This document shows, one piece after another, positions 9,135 to 21,800 of a DNA stretch of 64,000 nt. The position numbers were made by a program, and so were the translations under genes. The notes below the pieces were generated by a model. It saw nothing but the letters and a program-made list of their open reading frames with translations. It searched no databases and had not been told where the DNA came from. The stretch covers positions 992,001 through 1,056,000 of the forward strand of contig NW_025963552.1 in NCBI RefSeq assembly GCF_910591885.1, in the 5' to 3' direction. The number at the start of each line of letters is the position of its first letter. Position 1 is the first letter of the stretch. This DNA comes from Bombus terrestris (lineage: Eukaryota > Arthropoda > Insecta > Hymenoptera > Apidae).

Positions 9135-12100
9135 TTATGTGAAACTATTCACAAACTGTAAACATTTGTCAGCAGGCAATATGATAAAGACATCCGGCTC
9201 CTCGGGCTGGTGCGAATGTTTCAATGTCAGTATGTGCCAAACCGTTGGATTGTGACACACCTTTACGCGTCTCTCGCTCGCTGCGCTCGCTCGAAAGCTG
9301 TAGCCTAACCTAAACCCAATCCATCTTGCGTTAGTCATTCGATATGAAGGCAACTTATTTCGAATTTGCGAACGTGTCGGATCGTATGTGAGGTTGGACT
9401 AAATTTTTACGAGCGAGCGGAGCGAGCGAGCAACGATCACAATTTGCAAGGTATACATATACCTTATATTGCCTTGCATATATTTCGTGTTAGTACTTAA
9501 TTTTGTCAGCCACTTCGGACATCACATTGGACTGTAGTATGTGGAAATAGTACTATTTATGTGAAACTATTCACAAACTGTAAACATTTGTCAGCAGGCA
9601 ATAGGATAAAGACTTCCGGCTCCTCGGGCTGGTGCGAATGTTTCAATGTCCGTATGTGCCAAACCGTTGGATTGTGACACACCTTTACGCGTCTCTCGTT
9701 CGCTGCGCTCGCTCGAAAACTATAGCGTAACCTAAAACCATTCCATCTTGCGTTCATTACTCGATATGGTGGCGACTTATTTCGAATTTGCGAACGTGTC
9801 GGATCGTATGTGAGGTTGGACTAAATTTTTACGAGCGAGCGGAGCGAGCGAGCAACGATCACAATTTGCAAGGTATACATATACCTTATATTGCCTTGCA
9901 TATATTTCGTGTTAGTACTTAATTTTGTCAGCCACTTCGGACATCACATTGGACTGTAGTATGTGGAAATAGTACTATTTATGTGAAACTATTCACAAAC
10001 TGTAAACATTTGTCAGCAGGCAATAGGATAAAGACTTCCGGCTCCTCGGGCTGGTGCGAATGTTTCAATGTCCGTATGTGCCAAACCGTTGGATTGTGAC
10101 ACACCTTTACGCGTCTCTCGTTCGCTGCGCTCGCTCGAAAACTATAGCGTAACCTAAAACCATTCCATCTTGCGTTCATTACTCGATATGGTGGCGACTT
10201 ATTTCGAATTTGCGAACGTGTCGGATCGGATGTGAGGTTGGACTAAATTTTTACGAGCGAGCGGAGCGAGCGAGCAACGATCACAATTTGCAAGGTATAC
10301 ATATACCTTATATTGCCTTGCATATATTTCGTGTTAGTACCTAATTTTGTCAGCCACTTCGGACATCACATTGGACTGCAGTATGTGGAAATAGTACTAT
10401 TTATGTGAAACTATTCACAAACTGTAAACATTTGTCAGCAGGCAATAGGATAAAGACTTCCGGCTCCTCGGGCTGGTGCGAATGTTTCAATGTCCGTATG
10501 TGCCAAACCGTTGGATTGTGATACACCTTTACGCGTCTCTCGCTCGCTGCGCTCGCTCGAAAACTATAGCCTAACCTAAACCCAATCCATCTTGCGTTAG
10601 TCATTCGATATGAAGGCAACTTATTTCGAATTTGCGAACGTGTCGGATCGTATGTGAGGTTGGACTAAATTTTTACGAGCGAGCGGAGCGAGCGAGCAAC
10701 GATCACAATTTGCAAGGTATACATATACCTTATATTGCCTTGCATATATTTCGTGTTAGTACCTAATTTTGTCAGCCACTTCGGACATCACATTGGACTG
10801 TAGTATGTGGAAATAGTACTATTTATGTGAAACTATTCACAAACTGTAAACATTTGTCAGCAGGCAATAGGATAAAGACTTCCGGCTCCTCGGGCTGGTG
10901 CGAATGTTTCAATGTCCGTATGTGCCAAACCGTTGGATTGTGACACACCTTTACGCGTCTCTCGTTCGCTGCGCTCGCTCGAAAACTATAGCGTAACCTA
11001 AAACCATTCCATCTTGCGTTCATTACTCGATATGGTGGCGACTTATTTCGAATTTGCGAACGTGTCGGATCGTATGTGAGGTTGGACTAAATTTTTACGA
11101 GCGAGCGGAGCGAGCGAGCAACGATCACAATTTGCAAGGTATACATATACCTTATATTGCCTTGCATATATTTCGTGTTAGTACTTAATTTTGTCAGCCA
11201 CTTCGGACATCACATTGGACTGTAGTATGTGGAAATAGTACTATTTATGTGAAACTATTCACAAACTGTAAACATTTGTCAGCAGGCAATAGGATAAAGA
11301 CTTCCGGCTCCTCGGGCTGGTGCGAATGTTTCAATGTCCGTATGTGCCAAACCGTTGGATTGTGACACACCTTTACGCGTCTCTCGTTCGCTGCGCTCGC
11401 TCGAAAACTATAGCGTAACCTAAAACCATTCCATCTTGCGTTCATTACTCGCTATGGTGGCGACTTATTTCGAATTTGCGAACGTGTCGGATCGGATGTG
11501 AGGTTGGACTAAATTTTTACGAGCGAGCGGAGCGAGCGAGCAACGATCACAATTTGCAAGGTATACATATACCTTATATTGCCTTGCATATATTTCGTGT
11601 TAGTACCTAATTTTGTCAGCCACTTCGGACATCACATTGGACTGCAGTATGTGGAAATAGTACTATTTATGTGAAACTATTCACAAACTGTAAACATTTG
11701 TCAGCAGGCAATAGGATAAAGACTTCCGGCTCCTCGGGCTGGTGCGAATGTTTCAATGTCCGTATGTGCCAAACCGTTGGATTGTGATACACCTTTACGC
11801 GTCTCTCGCTCGCTGCGCTCGCTCGAAAACTATAGCCTAACCTAAAACCAATCCCTCTTGCGTTAGTCATTCGATATGAAGGCGACTTATTTCGAATTTG
11901 CGAACGTGTCGGTTCGGATGTGAGGTTGGACTAAATTTTTACGAGCGAGCGGAGCGAGCGAGCAACGATCACAATTTGCAAGGTATACATATACCTTGCA
12001 ATATGCATATATATCGTGTTAGTACCTAATTTCGTCAGCCACTTCGGACATCACATTGCCCTGTAGTATGTGGAAATAGTACTATTTATGTGAAACTATT

Positions 12101-13345
12101 CACAAACTGTAAACATTTGTCAGCAGGCAATATGATAAAGACATCCGGCTCCTCGGGCTGGTGCGAATGTTTCAATGTCAGTATGTGCCAAACCGTTGGA
12201 TTGTGACACACCTTTACGCGTCTCTCGCTCGCTGCGCTCGCTCGAAAGCTGTAGCCTAACCTAAACCCAATCCATCTTGCGTTAGTCATTCGATATGAAG
12301 GCAACTTATTTCGAATTTGCGAACGTGTCGGATCGGATGTGAGGTTGGACTAAATTTTTACGAGCGAGCGGAGCGAGCGAGCAACGATCACAATTTGCAA
12401 GGTATACATATACCTTATATTGCCTTGCATATATTTCGTGTTAGTACCTAATTTTGTCAGCCACTTCGGAAATCACATTGGACTGTAGTATGTGGAAATA
12501 GTACTATTTATGTGAAACTATTCACAAACTGTAAACATTTGTCAGCAGGCAATAGGATAAAGACTTCCGGCTCCTCGGGCTGGTGCGAATGTTTCAATGT
12601 CCGTATGTGCCAAACCGTTGGATTGTGACACACCTTTACGCGTCTCTCGTTCGCTGCGCTCGCTCGAAAACTATAGCGTAACCTAAAACCAATCCATCTT
12701 GCGTTCATTATTCGATATGGTGGCGACTTATTTCGAATTTGCGAACGTGTCGGATAGGATGTGAGGTTGGACTAAATTTTTACGAGCGAGCGGAGCGAGC
12801 GAGCAACGATCACAATTTGCAAGGTATACATATACCTTGCAATATGCATATATATCGTGTTAGTACCTAATTTTGTCAGCCACTTCGGACATCACATTGC
12901 ACTGTAGTATGTCGAAATAGTACTATTTATGTGAAACTATTCACAAACTGTAAACATTTGTCAGTAGGCAATATGATAAAGACTTCCGGCTCCTCGGGCT
13001 GGTGCGAATGTTTCAATGTCAGTATGTGCCAAACCGTTGGATTGTGACACACCTTTACGCGTCTCTCGCTCGCTGCGCTCGCTCGAAAACTATAGCGTAA
13101 CCTAAAACCAATCCATCTTGCGTTCATTATTCGATATGGTGGCGACTTATTTCGAATTTGCGAACGTGTCGGATCGGATGTGAGGTTGGACTAAATTTTG
13201 ACGAGCGAGCGGAGCGAGCGAGCATCGATCACAATATGCAAGGTATACATATACCTTGCAATATGCATATATATCGTGTTAGTACCTAATTTCGTCAGCC
13301 ACTTCGGACATCACATTGCCCTGTAGTATGTGGAAATAGTACTAT
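9135..13345 (+). repeat. 10-mer HOR copy a (4,211 bp)
   Basis: Monomers start at 9135, 9557, 9979, 10401, 10823, 11245, 11667, 12086, 12508, 12927. Length pattern is B B B B B B A B A A. Nested inside are near-identical pairs (9557/9979 and 10823/11245, marker CCATTCCATC with TTCATTACTCG), so two 1,266-bp triplets (9557-10822 and 10823-12085 in outline) preceded the 10-mer. Copy-a markers are GTGATACACC at about 10518, ACCTAATTTTG at about 10761, CTCGCTATGG at about 11449 and ATATGATAAAG at about 12971. Confidence 0.9.
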
Positions 13346-16300
13346 TTATGTGAAACTATTCACAAACTGTAAACATTTGTCAGTAGGCAATATGATAAAG
13401 ACTTCCGGCTCCTCGGGCTGGTGCGAATGTTTCAATGTCAGTATGTGCCAAACCGTTGGATTGCGACACACCTTTACGCGTCTCTCGCTCGCTGCGCTCG
13501 CTCGAAAGCTGTAGCCGAACCTAAACCCATTCCATCTTGCGTTAGTCATTCGATATGAAGGCAACTTATTTCGAATTTGCGAACGTGTCGGATCGGATGT
13601 GAGGTTGGACTAAATTTTTACGAGCGAGCGGAGCGAGCGAGCAACGATCACAATTTGCAAGGTATACATATACCTTATATTGCCTTGCATATATTTCGTG
13701 TTAGTACCTAATTTTGTCAGCCACTTCGGACATCACATTGGACTGCAGTATGTGGAAATAGTACTATTTATGTGAAACTATTCACAAACTGTAAACATTT
13801 GTCAGCAGGCAATAGGATAAAGACTTCCCGCTCCTCGGGCTGGTGCGAATGTTTCAATGTCCGTATGTGCCAAACCGTTGGATTGTGATACACCTTTACG
13901 CGTCTCTCGCTCGCTGCGCTCGCTCGAAAACTATAGCGTAACCTAAAACCATTCCATCTTGCGTTCATTACTCGATATGGTGGCGACTTATTTCGAATTT
14001 GCGAACGTGTCGGATCGTATGTGAGGTTGGACTAAATTTTTACGAGCGAGCGGAGCGAGCGAGCAACGATCACAATTTGCAAGGTATACATATACCTTAT
14101 ATTGCCTTGCATATATTTCGTGTTAGTACTTAATTTTGTCAGCCACTTCGGACATCACATTGGACTGTAGTATGTGGAAATAGTACTATTTATGTGAAAC
14201 TATTCACAAACTGTAAACATTTGTCAGCAGGCAATAGGATAAAGACTTCCGGCTCCTCGGGCTGGTGCGAATGTTTCAATGTCCGTATGTGCCAAACCGT
14301 TGGATTGTGACACACCTTTACGCGTCTCTCGTTCGCTGCGCTCGCTCGAAAACTATAGCGTAACCTAAAACCATTCCATCTTGCGTTCATTACTCGATAT
14401 GGTGGCGACTTATTTCGAATTTGCGAACGTGTCGGATCGGATGTGAGGTTGGACTAAATTTTTACGAGCGAGCGGAGCGAGCGAGCAACGATCACAATTT
14501 GCAAGGTATACATATACCTTATATTGCCTTGCATATATTTCGTGTTAGTACCTAATTTTGTCAGCCACTTCGGACATCACATTGGACTGCAGTATGTGGA
14601 AATAGTACTATTTATGTGAAACTATTCACAAACTGTAAACATTTGTCAGCAGGCAATAGGATAAAGACTTCCGGCTCCTCGGGCTGGTGCGAATGTTTCA
14701 ATGTCCGTATGTGCCAAACCGTTGGATTGTGACACACCTTTACGCGTCTCTCGCTCGCTGCGCTCGCTCGAAAACTATAGCCTAACCTAAACCCAATCCA
14801 TCTTGCGTTAGTCATTCGATATGAAGGCAACTTATTTCGAATTTGCGAACGTGTCGGATCGTATGTGAGGTTGGACTAAATTTTTACGAGCGAGCGGAGC
14901 GAGCGAGCAACGATCACAATTTGCAAGGTATACATATACCTTATATTGCCTTGCATATATTTCGTGTTAGTACTTAATTTTGTCAGCCACTTCGGACATC
15001 ACATTGGACTGTAGTATGTGGAAATAGTACTATTTATGTGAAACTATTCACAAACTGTAAACATTTGTCAGCAGGCAATAGGATAAAGACTTCCGGCTCC
15101 TCGGGCTGGTGCGAATGTTTCAATGTCCGTATGTGCCAAACCGTTGGATTGTGACACACCTTTACGCGTCTCTCGTTCGCTGCGCTCGCTCGAAAACTAT
15201 AGCGTAACCTAAAACCATTCCATCTTGCGTTCATTACTCGATATGGTGGCGACTTATTTCGAATTTGCGAACGTGTCGGATCGTATGTGAGGTTGGACTA
15301 AATTTTTACGAGCGAGCGGAGCGAGCGAGCAACGATCACAATTTGCAAGGTATACATATACCTTATATTGCCTTGCATATATTTCGTGTTAGTACTTAAT
15401 TTTGTCAGCCACTTCGGACATCACATTGGACTGTAGTATGTGGAAATAGTACTATTTATGTGAAACTATTCACAAACTGTAAACATTTGTCAGCAGGCAA
15501 TAGGATAAAGACTTCCGGCTCCTCGGGCTGGTGCGAATGTTTCAATGTCCGTATGTGCCAAACCGTTGGATTGTGACACACCTTTACGCGTCTCTCGTTC
15601 GCTGCGCTCGCTCGAAAACTATAGCGTAACCTAAAACCATTCCATCTTGCGTTCATTACTCGATATGGTGGCGACTTATTTCGAATTTGCGAACGTGTCG
15701 GATCGGATGTGAGGTTGGACTAAATTTTTACGAGCGAGCGGAGCGAGCGAGCAACGATCACAATTTGCAAGGTATACATATACCTTATATTGCCTTGCAT
15801 ATATTTCGTGTTAGTACCTAATTTTGTCAGCCACTTCGGACATCACATTGGACTGCAGTATGTGGAAATAGTACTATTTATGTGAAACTATTCACAAACT
15901 GTAAACATTTGTCAGCAGGCAATAGGATAAAGACTTCCGGCTCCTCGGGCTGGTGCGAATGTTTCAATGTCCGTATGTGCCAAACCGTTGGATTGTGATA
16001 CACCTTTACGCGTCTCTCGCTCGCTGCGCTCGCTCGAAAACTATAGCCTAACCTAAAACCAATCCCTCTTGCGTTAGTCATTCGATATGAAGGCGACTTA
16101 TTTCGAATTTGCGAACGTGTCGGTTCGGATGTGAGGTTGGACTAAATTTTTACGAGCGAGCGGAGCGAGCGAGCAACGATCACAATTTGCAAGGTATATG
16201 TATACCTTGCAATATGCATATATATCGTGTTAGTACCTAATTTCGTCAGCCACTTCGGACATCACATTGCCCTGTAGTATGTGGAAATAGTACTATTTAT

Positions 16301-17556
16301 GTGAAACTATTCACAAACTGTAAACATTTGTCAGCAGGCAATATGATAAAGACATCCGGCTCCTCGGGCTGGTGCGAATGTTTCAATGTCAGTATGTGCC
16401 AAACCGTTGGATTGTGACACACCTTTACGCGTCTCTCGCTCGCTGCGCTCGCTCGAAAGCTGTAGCCTAACCTAAACCCAATCCATCTTGCGTTAGTCAT
16501 TCGATATGAAGGCAACTTATTTCGAATTTGCGAACGTGTCGGATCGGATGTGAGGTTGGACTAAATTTTTACGAGCGAGCGGAGCGAGCGAGCAACGATC
16601 ACAATTTGCAAGGTATACATATACCTTATATTGCCTTGCATATATTTCGTGTTAGTACCTAATTTTGTCAGCCACTTCGGAAATCACATTGGACTGTAGT
16701 ATGTGGAAATAGTACTATTTATGTGAAACTATTCACAAACTGTAAACATTTGTCAGCAGGCAATAGGATAAAGACTTCCGGCTCCTCGGGCTGGTGCGAA
16801 TGTTTCAATGTCCGTATGTGCCAAACCGTTGGATTGTGACACACCTTTACGCGTCTCTCGTTCGCTGCGCTCGCTCGAAAACTATAGCGTAACCTAAAAC
16901 CAATCCATCTTGCGTTCATTATTCGATATGGTGGCGACTTATTTCGAATTTGCGAACGTGTCGGATAGGATGTGAGGTTGGACTAAATTTTTACGAGCGA
17001 GCGGAGCGAGCGAGCAACGATCACAATTTGCAAGGTATACATATACCTTGCAATATGCATATATATCGTGTTAGTACCTAATTTTGTCAGCCACTTCGGA
17101 CATCACATTGCACTGTAGTATGTCGAAATAGTACTATTTATGTGAAACTATTCACAAACTGTAAACATTTGTCAGTAGGCAATATGACAAAGACTTCCGG
17201 CTCCTCGGGCTGGTGCGAATGTTTCAATGTCAGTATGTGCCAAACCGTTGGATTGTGACACACCTTTACGCGTCTCTCGCTCGCTGCGCTCGCTCGAAAA
17301 CTATAGCGTAACCTAAAACCAATCCATCTTGCGTTCTTTATTCGATATGGTGGCGACTTATTTCGAATTTGCGAACGTGTCGGATCGGATGTGAGGTTGG
17401 ACTAAATTTTGACGAGCGAGCGGAGCGAGCGAGCATCGATCACAATATGCAAGGTATACATATACCTTGCAATATGCATATATATCGTGTTAGTACCTAA
17501 TTTCGTCAGCCACTTCGGACATCACATTGCCCTGTAGTATGTGGAAATAGTACTAT
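13346..17556 (+). repeat. 10-mer HOR copy b (4,211 bp)
   Basis: Monomers start at 13346, 13768, 14190, 14612, 15034, 15456, 15878, 16297, 16719, 17138, with the same order and length pattern as copy a. The first monomer differs from that of copy a (GATAAAGACTTCC, GCGACACACC, GTAGCCGAACC), a combination that recurs at 17557 and 28068. Copy-b markers: GTGACACACC at about 14729, ACTTAATTTTG at about 14972, ATATGACAAAG at about 17182, and the TG palindrome centre at 16199. Confidence 0.9.
16187..16212. repeat. P1 palindrome with inverted centre (CA to TG), event 1
   Basis: The arms TTGCAAGGTATA and TATACCTTGCAA are intact, but the centre at 16199-16200 is TG. The equivalent centres in the other 10-mer copies (11988-11989 and 26710-26711) are CA. 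Confidence 0.95.
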
Positions 17557-18640
17557 TTATGTGAAACTATTCACAAACTGTAAACATTTGTCAGTAGGCA
17601 ATATGATAAAGACTTCCGGCTCCTCGGGCTGGTGCGAATGTTTCAATGTCAGTATGTGCCAAACCGTTGGATTGCGACACACCTTTACGCGTCTCTCGCT
17701 CGCTGCGCTCGCTCGAAAGCTGTAGCCGAACCTAAACCCATTCCATCTTGCGTTAGTCATTCGATATGAAGGCAACTTATTTCGAATTTGCGAACGTGTC
17801 GGATCGGATGTGAGGTTGGACTAAATTTTTACGAGCGAGCGGAGCGAGCGAGCAACGATCACAATTTGCAAGGTATACATATACCTTATATTGCCTTGCA
17901 TATATTTCGTGTTAGTACCTAATTTTGTCAGCCACTTCGGACATCACATTGGACTGCAGTATGTGGAAATAGTACTATTTATGTGAAACTATTCACAAAC
18001 TGTAAACATTTGTCAGCAGGCAATAGGATAAAGACTTCCCGCTCCTCGGGCTGGTGCGAATGTTTCAATGTCCGTATGTGCCAAACCGTTGGATTGTGAT
18101 ACACCTTTACGCGTCTCTCGCTCGCTGCGCTCGCTCGAAAACTATAGCCTAACCTAAAACCAATCCATCTTGCGTTCTTTATTCGATATGGTGGCGACTT
18201 ATTTCGAATTTGCGAACGTGTCGGATCGGATGTGAGGTTGGACTAAATTTTTACGAGCGAGCGGAGCGAGCGAGCATCGATCACAATATGCAAGGTATAC
18301 ATATACCTTGCAATATGCATATATATCGTGTTAGTACCTAATTTCGTCAGCCACTTCGGACATCACATTGCCCTGTAGTATGTGGAAATAGTACTATTTA
18401 TGTGAAACTATTCACAAACTGTAAACATTTGTCAGCAGGCAATATGATAAAGACATCCGGCTCCTCGGGCTGGTGCGAATGTTTCAATGTCAGTATGTGC
18501 CAAACCGTTGGATTGTGACACACCTTTACGCGTCTCTCGCTCGCTGCGCTCGCTCGAAAGCTGTAGCCTAACCTAAACCCAATCCATCTTGCGTTAGTCA
18601 TTCGATATGAAGGCAACTTATTTCGAATTTGCGAACGTGT

Positions 18641-18785
18641 CGCATCGGATGTGAGGTTGGACTAAATTTTTACGAGCGAGCGGAGCGAGCGAGCAACGAT
18701 CACAATTTGCAAGGTATACATATACCTTGCAATATGCATATATGTCGTGTTAGTACCTAATTTTGTCAGCCACTTCGGACATCAC
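18641..18785 (+). repeat. Conversion-like patch at the R1/R2 junction
   Basis: The right half of the monomer at 18398 carries GTCGCATCGG and ATATGTCGTG, markers otherwise found only one monomer downstream (19061-19170) and in its R1 partner (4337-4450). After about 18785 the sequence returns to the expected GGACTGTAGTATGCGG (as at 4068-4083). The monomer is thereby 419 instead of 422 bp, explaining why the 14,722-bp offset fails by 3 bp exactly here. Confidence 0.75.
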
Positions 18786-18816
18786 ATTGGACTGTAGTAT
18801 GCGGAAATAGTACTAT

Positions 18817-21800
18817 TTATGTGAAACTATTCACAAACTGTAAACATTTGTCAGCAGGCAATAGGATAAAGACTTCCGGCTCCTCGGGCTGGTGCGAATG
18901 TTTCAATGTCCGTATGTGCCAAACCGTTGGATTGTGACACACCTTTACGCGTCTGTCGTTCGCTGCGCTCGCTCGAAAACTATAGCGTAACCTAAAACCA
19001 ATCCATCTTGCGTTCATTATTCGATATGGTGGCGACTTATTTCGAATTTGCGAACGTGTCGCATCGGATGTGAGGTTGGACTAAATTTTTACGAGCGAGC
19101 GGAGCGAGCGAGCAACGATCACAATTTGCAAGGTATACATATACCTTGCAATATGCATATATGTCGTGTTAGTACCTAATTTTGTCAGCCACTTCGGACA
19201 TCACATTGCACTGTAGTATGTCGAAATAGTACTATTTATGTGAAACTATTCACAAACTGTAAACATTTGTCAGTAGGCAATATGATAAAGACTTCCCGCT
19301 CTTCGGGCTGGTGCGAATGTTTCAATGTCAGTATGTGCCAAACCGTTGGATTGTGACGCACATTTACGCGTCTCTCGCTCGCTGCGCTCGCTCGAAAACT
19401 ATAGCGTAACCTAAAACCAATCCATCTTGCGTTCTTTATTCGATATGGTGGCGACTTATTTCGAATTTGCGAACGTGTCGGATCGGATGTGAGGTTGGAC
19501 TAAATTTTTACGAGCGAGCGGAGCGAGCGAGCATCGATCACAATATGCAAGGTATACATATACCTTGCAATATGCATATATATCGTGTTAGTACCTAATT
19601 TCGTCAGCCACTTCGGACATCACATTGCCCTGTAGTATGTGGAAATAGTACTATTTATGTGAAACTATTCACAAACTGTAAACATTTGTCAGCAGGCAAT
19701 AGGATAAAGACTTCCGGCTCCTCGGGCTGGTGCGAATGTTTCAATGTCCGTATGTGCCAAACCGTTGGATTGTGATACACCTTTACGCGTCTATCGCTCG
19801 CTGCGCTCGCTCGAAAACTATAGCCTAACCTAAAACCAATCCCTCTTGCGTTAGTCATTCGATATGAAGGCGACTTATTTCGAATTTGCGAACGTGTCGG
19901 ATCGGATGTGAGGTTGGACTAAATTTTTACGAGCGAGCGGAGCGAGCGAGCAACGATCACAATTTGCAAGGTATACATATACCTTGCAATATGCATATAT
20001 ATCGTGTTAGTACCTAATTTCGTCAGCCACTTCGGACATCACATTGCCCTGTAGTATGTGGAAATAGTACTATTTATGTGAAACTATTCACAAACTGTAA
20101 ACATTTGTCAGCAGGCAATATGATAAAGACATCCGGCTCCTCGGGCTGGTGCGAATGTTTCAATGTCAGTATGTGCCAAACCGTTGGATTGTGACACACC
20201 TTTACGGGTCTCTCGCTCGCTGCGCTCGCTCGAAAGCTGTAGCCTAACCTAAACCCAATCCATCTTGCGTTAGTCATTCGATATGAAGGCAACTTATTTC
20301 GAATTTGCGAACGTGTCGGATCGTATGTGAGGTTGGACTAAATTTTTACGAGCGAGCGGAGCGAGCGAGCAACGATCACAATTTGCAAGGTATACATATA
20401 CCTTATATTGCCTTGCATATATTTCGTGTTAGTACCTAATTTTGTCAGCCACTTCGGACATCACATTGGACTGTAGTATGTGGAAATAGTACTATTTATG
20501 TGAAACTATTCACAAACTGTAAACATTTGTCAGCAGGCAATAGGATAAAGACTTCCGGCTCCTCGGGCTGGTGCGAATGTTTCAATGTCCGTATGTGCCA
20601 AACCGTTGGATTGTGACACACCTTTACGCGTCTCTCGTTCGCTGCGCTCGCTCGAAAACTATAGCGTAACCTAAAACCAATCCATCTTGCGTTCATTATT
20701 CGATATGGTGGCGACTTATTTCGAATTTGCGAACGTGTCGGATCGGATGTGAGGTTGGACTAAATTTTTACGAGCGAGCGGAGCGAGCGAGCAACGATCA
20801 CAATTTGCAAGGTATACATATACCTTGCAATATGCATATATATCGTGTTAGTACCTAATTTCGTCAGCCACTTCGGACATCACATTGCCCTGTAGTATGT
20901 GGAAATAGTACTATTTATGTGAAACTATTCACAAACTGTAAACATTAGTCAGCAGGCAATATGATAAAGACATCCGGCTCCTCGGGCTGGTGCGAATGTT
21001 TCAATGTCAGTATGTGCCAAACCGTTGGATTGTGACACACCTTTACGCGTCTCTCGCTCGCTGCGCTCGCTCGAAAGCTGTAGCCTAACCTAAACCCAAT
21101 CCATCTTGCGTTAGTCATTCGATATGAAGGCAACTTATTTCGAATTTGCGAACGTGTCGGATCGGATGTGAGGTTGGACTAAATTTTTACGAGCGAGCGG
21201 AGCGAGCGTGCAACGATCACAATTTGCAAGGTATACATATACCTTGCAATATGCATATATATCGTGTTAGTACCTAATTTTGTCAGCCATTTCGGACATC
21301 ACATTGCACTGTAGTATGTCGAAATAGTACTATTTATGTGAAACTATTCACAAACTGTAAACATTTGTCAGTAGGCAATATGATAAAGACTTCCGGCTCC
21401 TCGGGCTGGTACGAATGTTTCAATGTCAGTATGTGCCAAACCGTTGGATTGTGACACACCTTTACGCGTCTCTCGCTCGCTGCGCTCGCTCGAAAACTAT
21501 AGCGTAACCTAAAACCAATCCATCTTGCGTTCTTTATTCGATATGGTGGCGACTTATTTCGAATTTGCGAACGTGTCGGATCGGACGTGAGGGTGGACTA
21601 AATTTTTACGAGCGAGCGGAGCGAGCGAGCATCGATCACAATATGCAAGGTATACATATACCTTGCAATATGCATATATATCGTGTTAGTACCTAATTTC
21701 GTCAGCCACTTCGGACATCACATTGCCCTGTAGTATGTGGAAATAGTACTATTTATGTGATACTATTCACAAACTGTAAACATTTGTCAGCAGGCAATAT

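Larger units (their letters stand above)
4095..18816 (+). repeat. Large repeat block R1 (14,722 bp, 35 monomers)
   Basis: Monomer starts 4095, 4514, 4933, 5352, 5774, 6193, 6612, 7031, 7450, 7872, 8294, 8713, 9135, then two 10-mers, then 17557, 17979, 18398. Private variants recur 14,722 bp downstream: GTCTGTCGTTCG (4231 and 18953), TTCCCGCTCTTCGGG (4572 and 19294), GTGACGCACATTTACG (4631 and 19353), TTTACGGGTCTC (5480 and 20202), CATTAGTCAGC (6221 and 20943), GAGGGTGGAC (6867 and 21589), ATGTGATACTATTC (7033 and 21755). The exact borders are soft because all monomers are alike. Confidence 0.9.
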
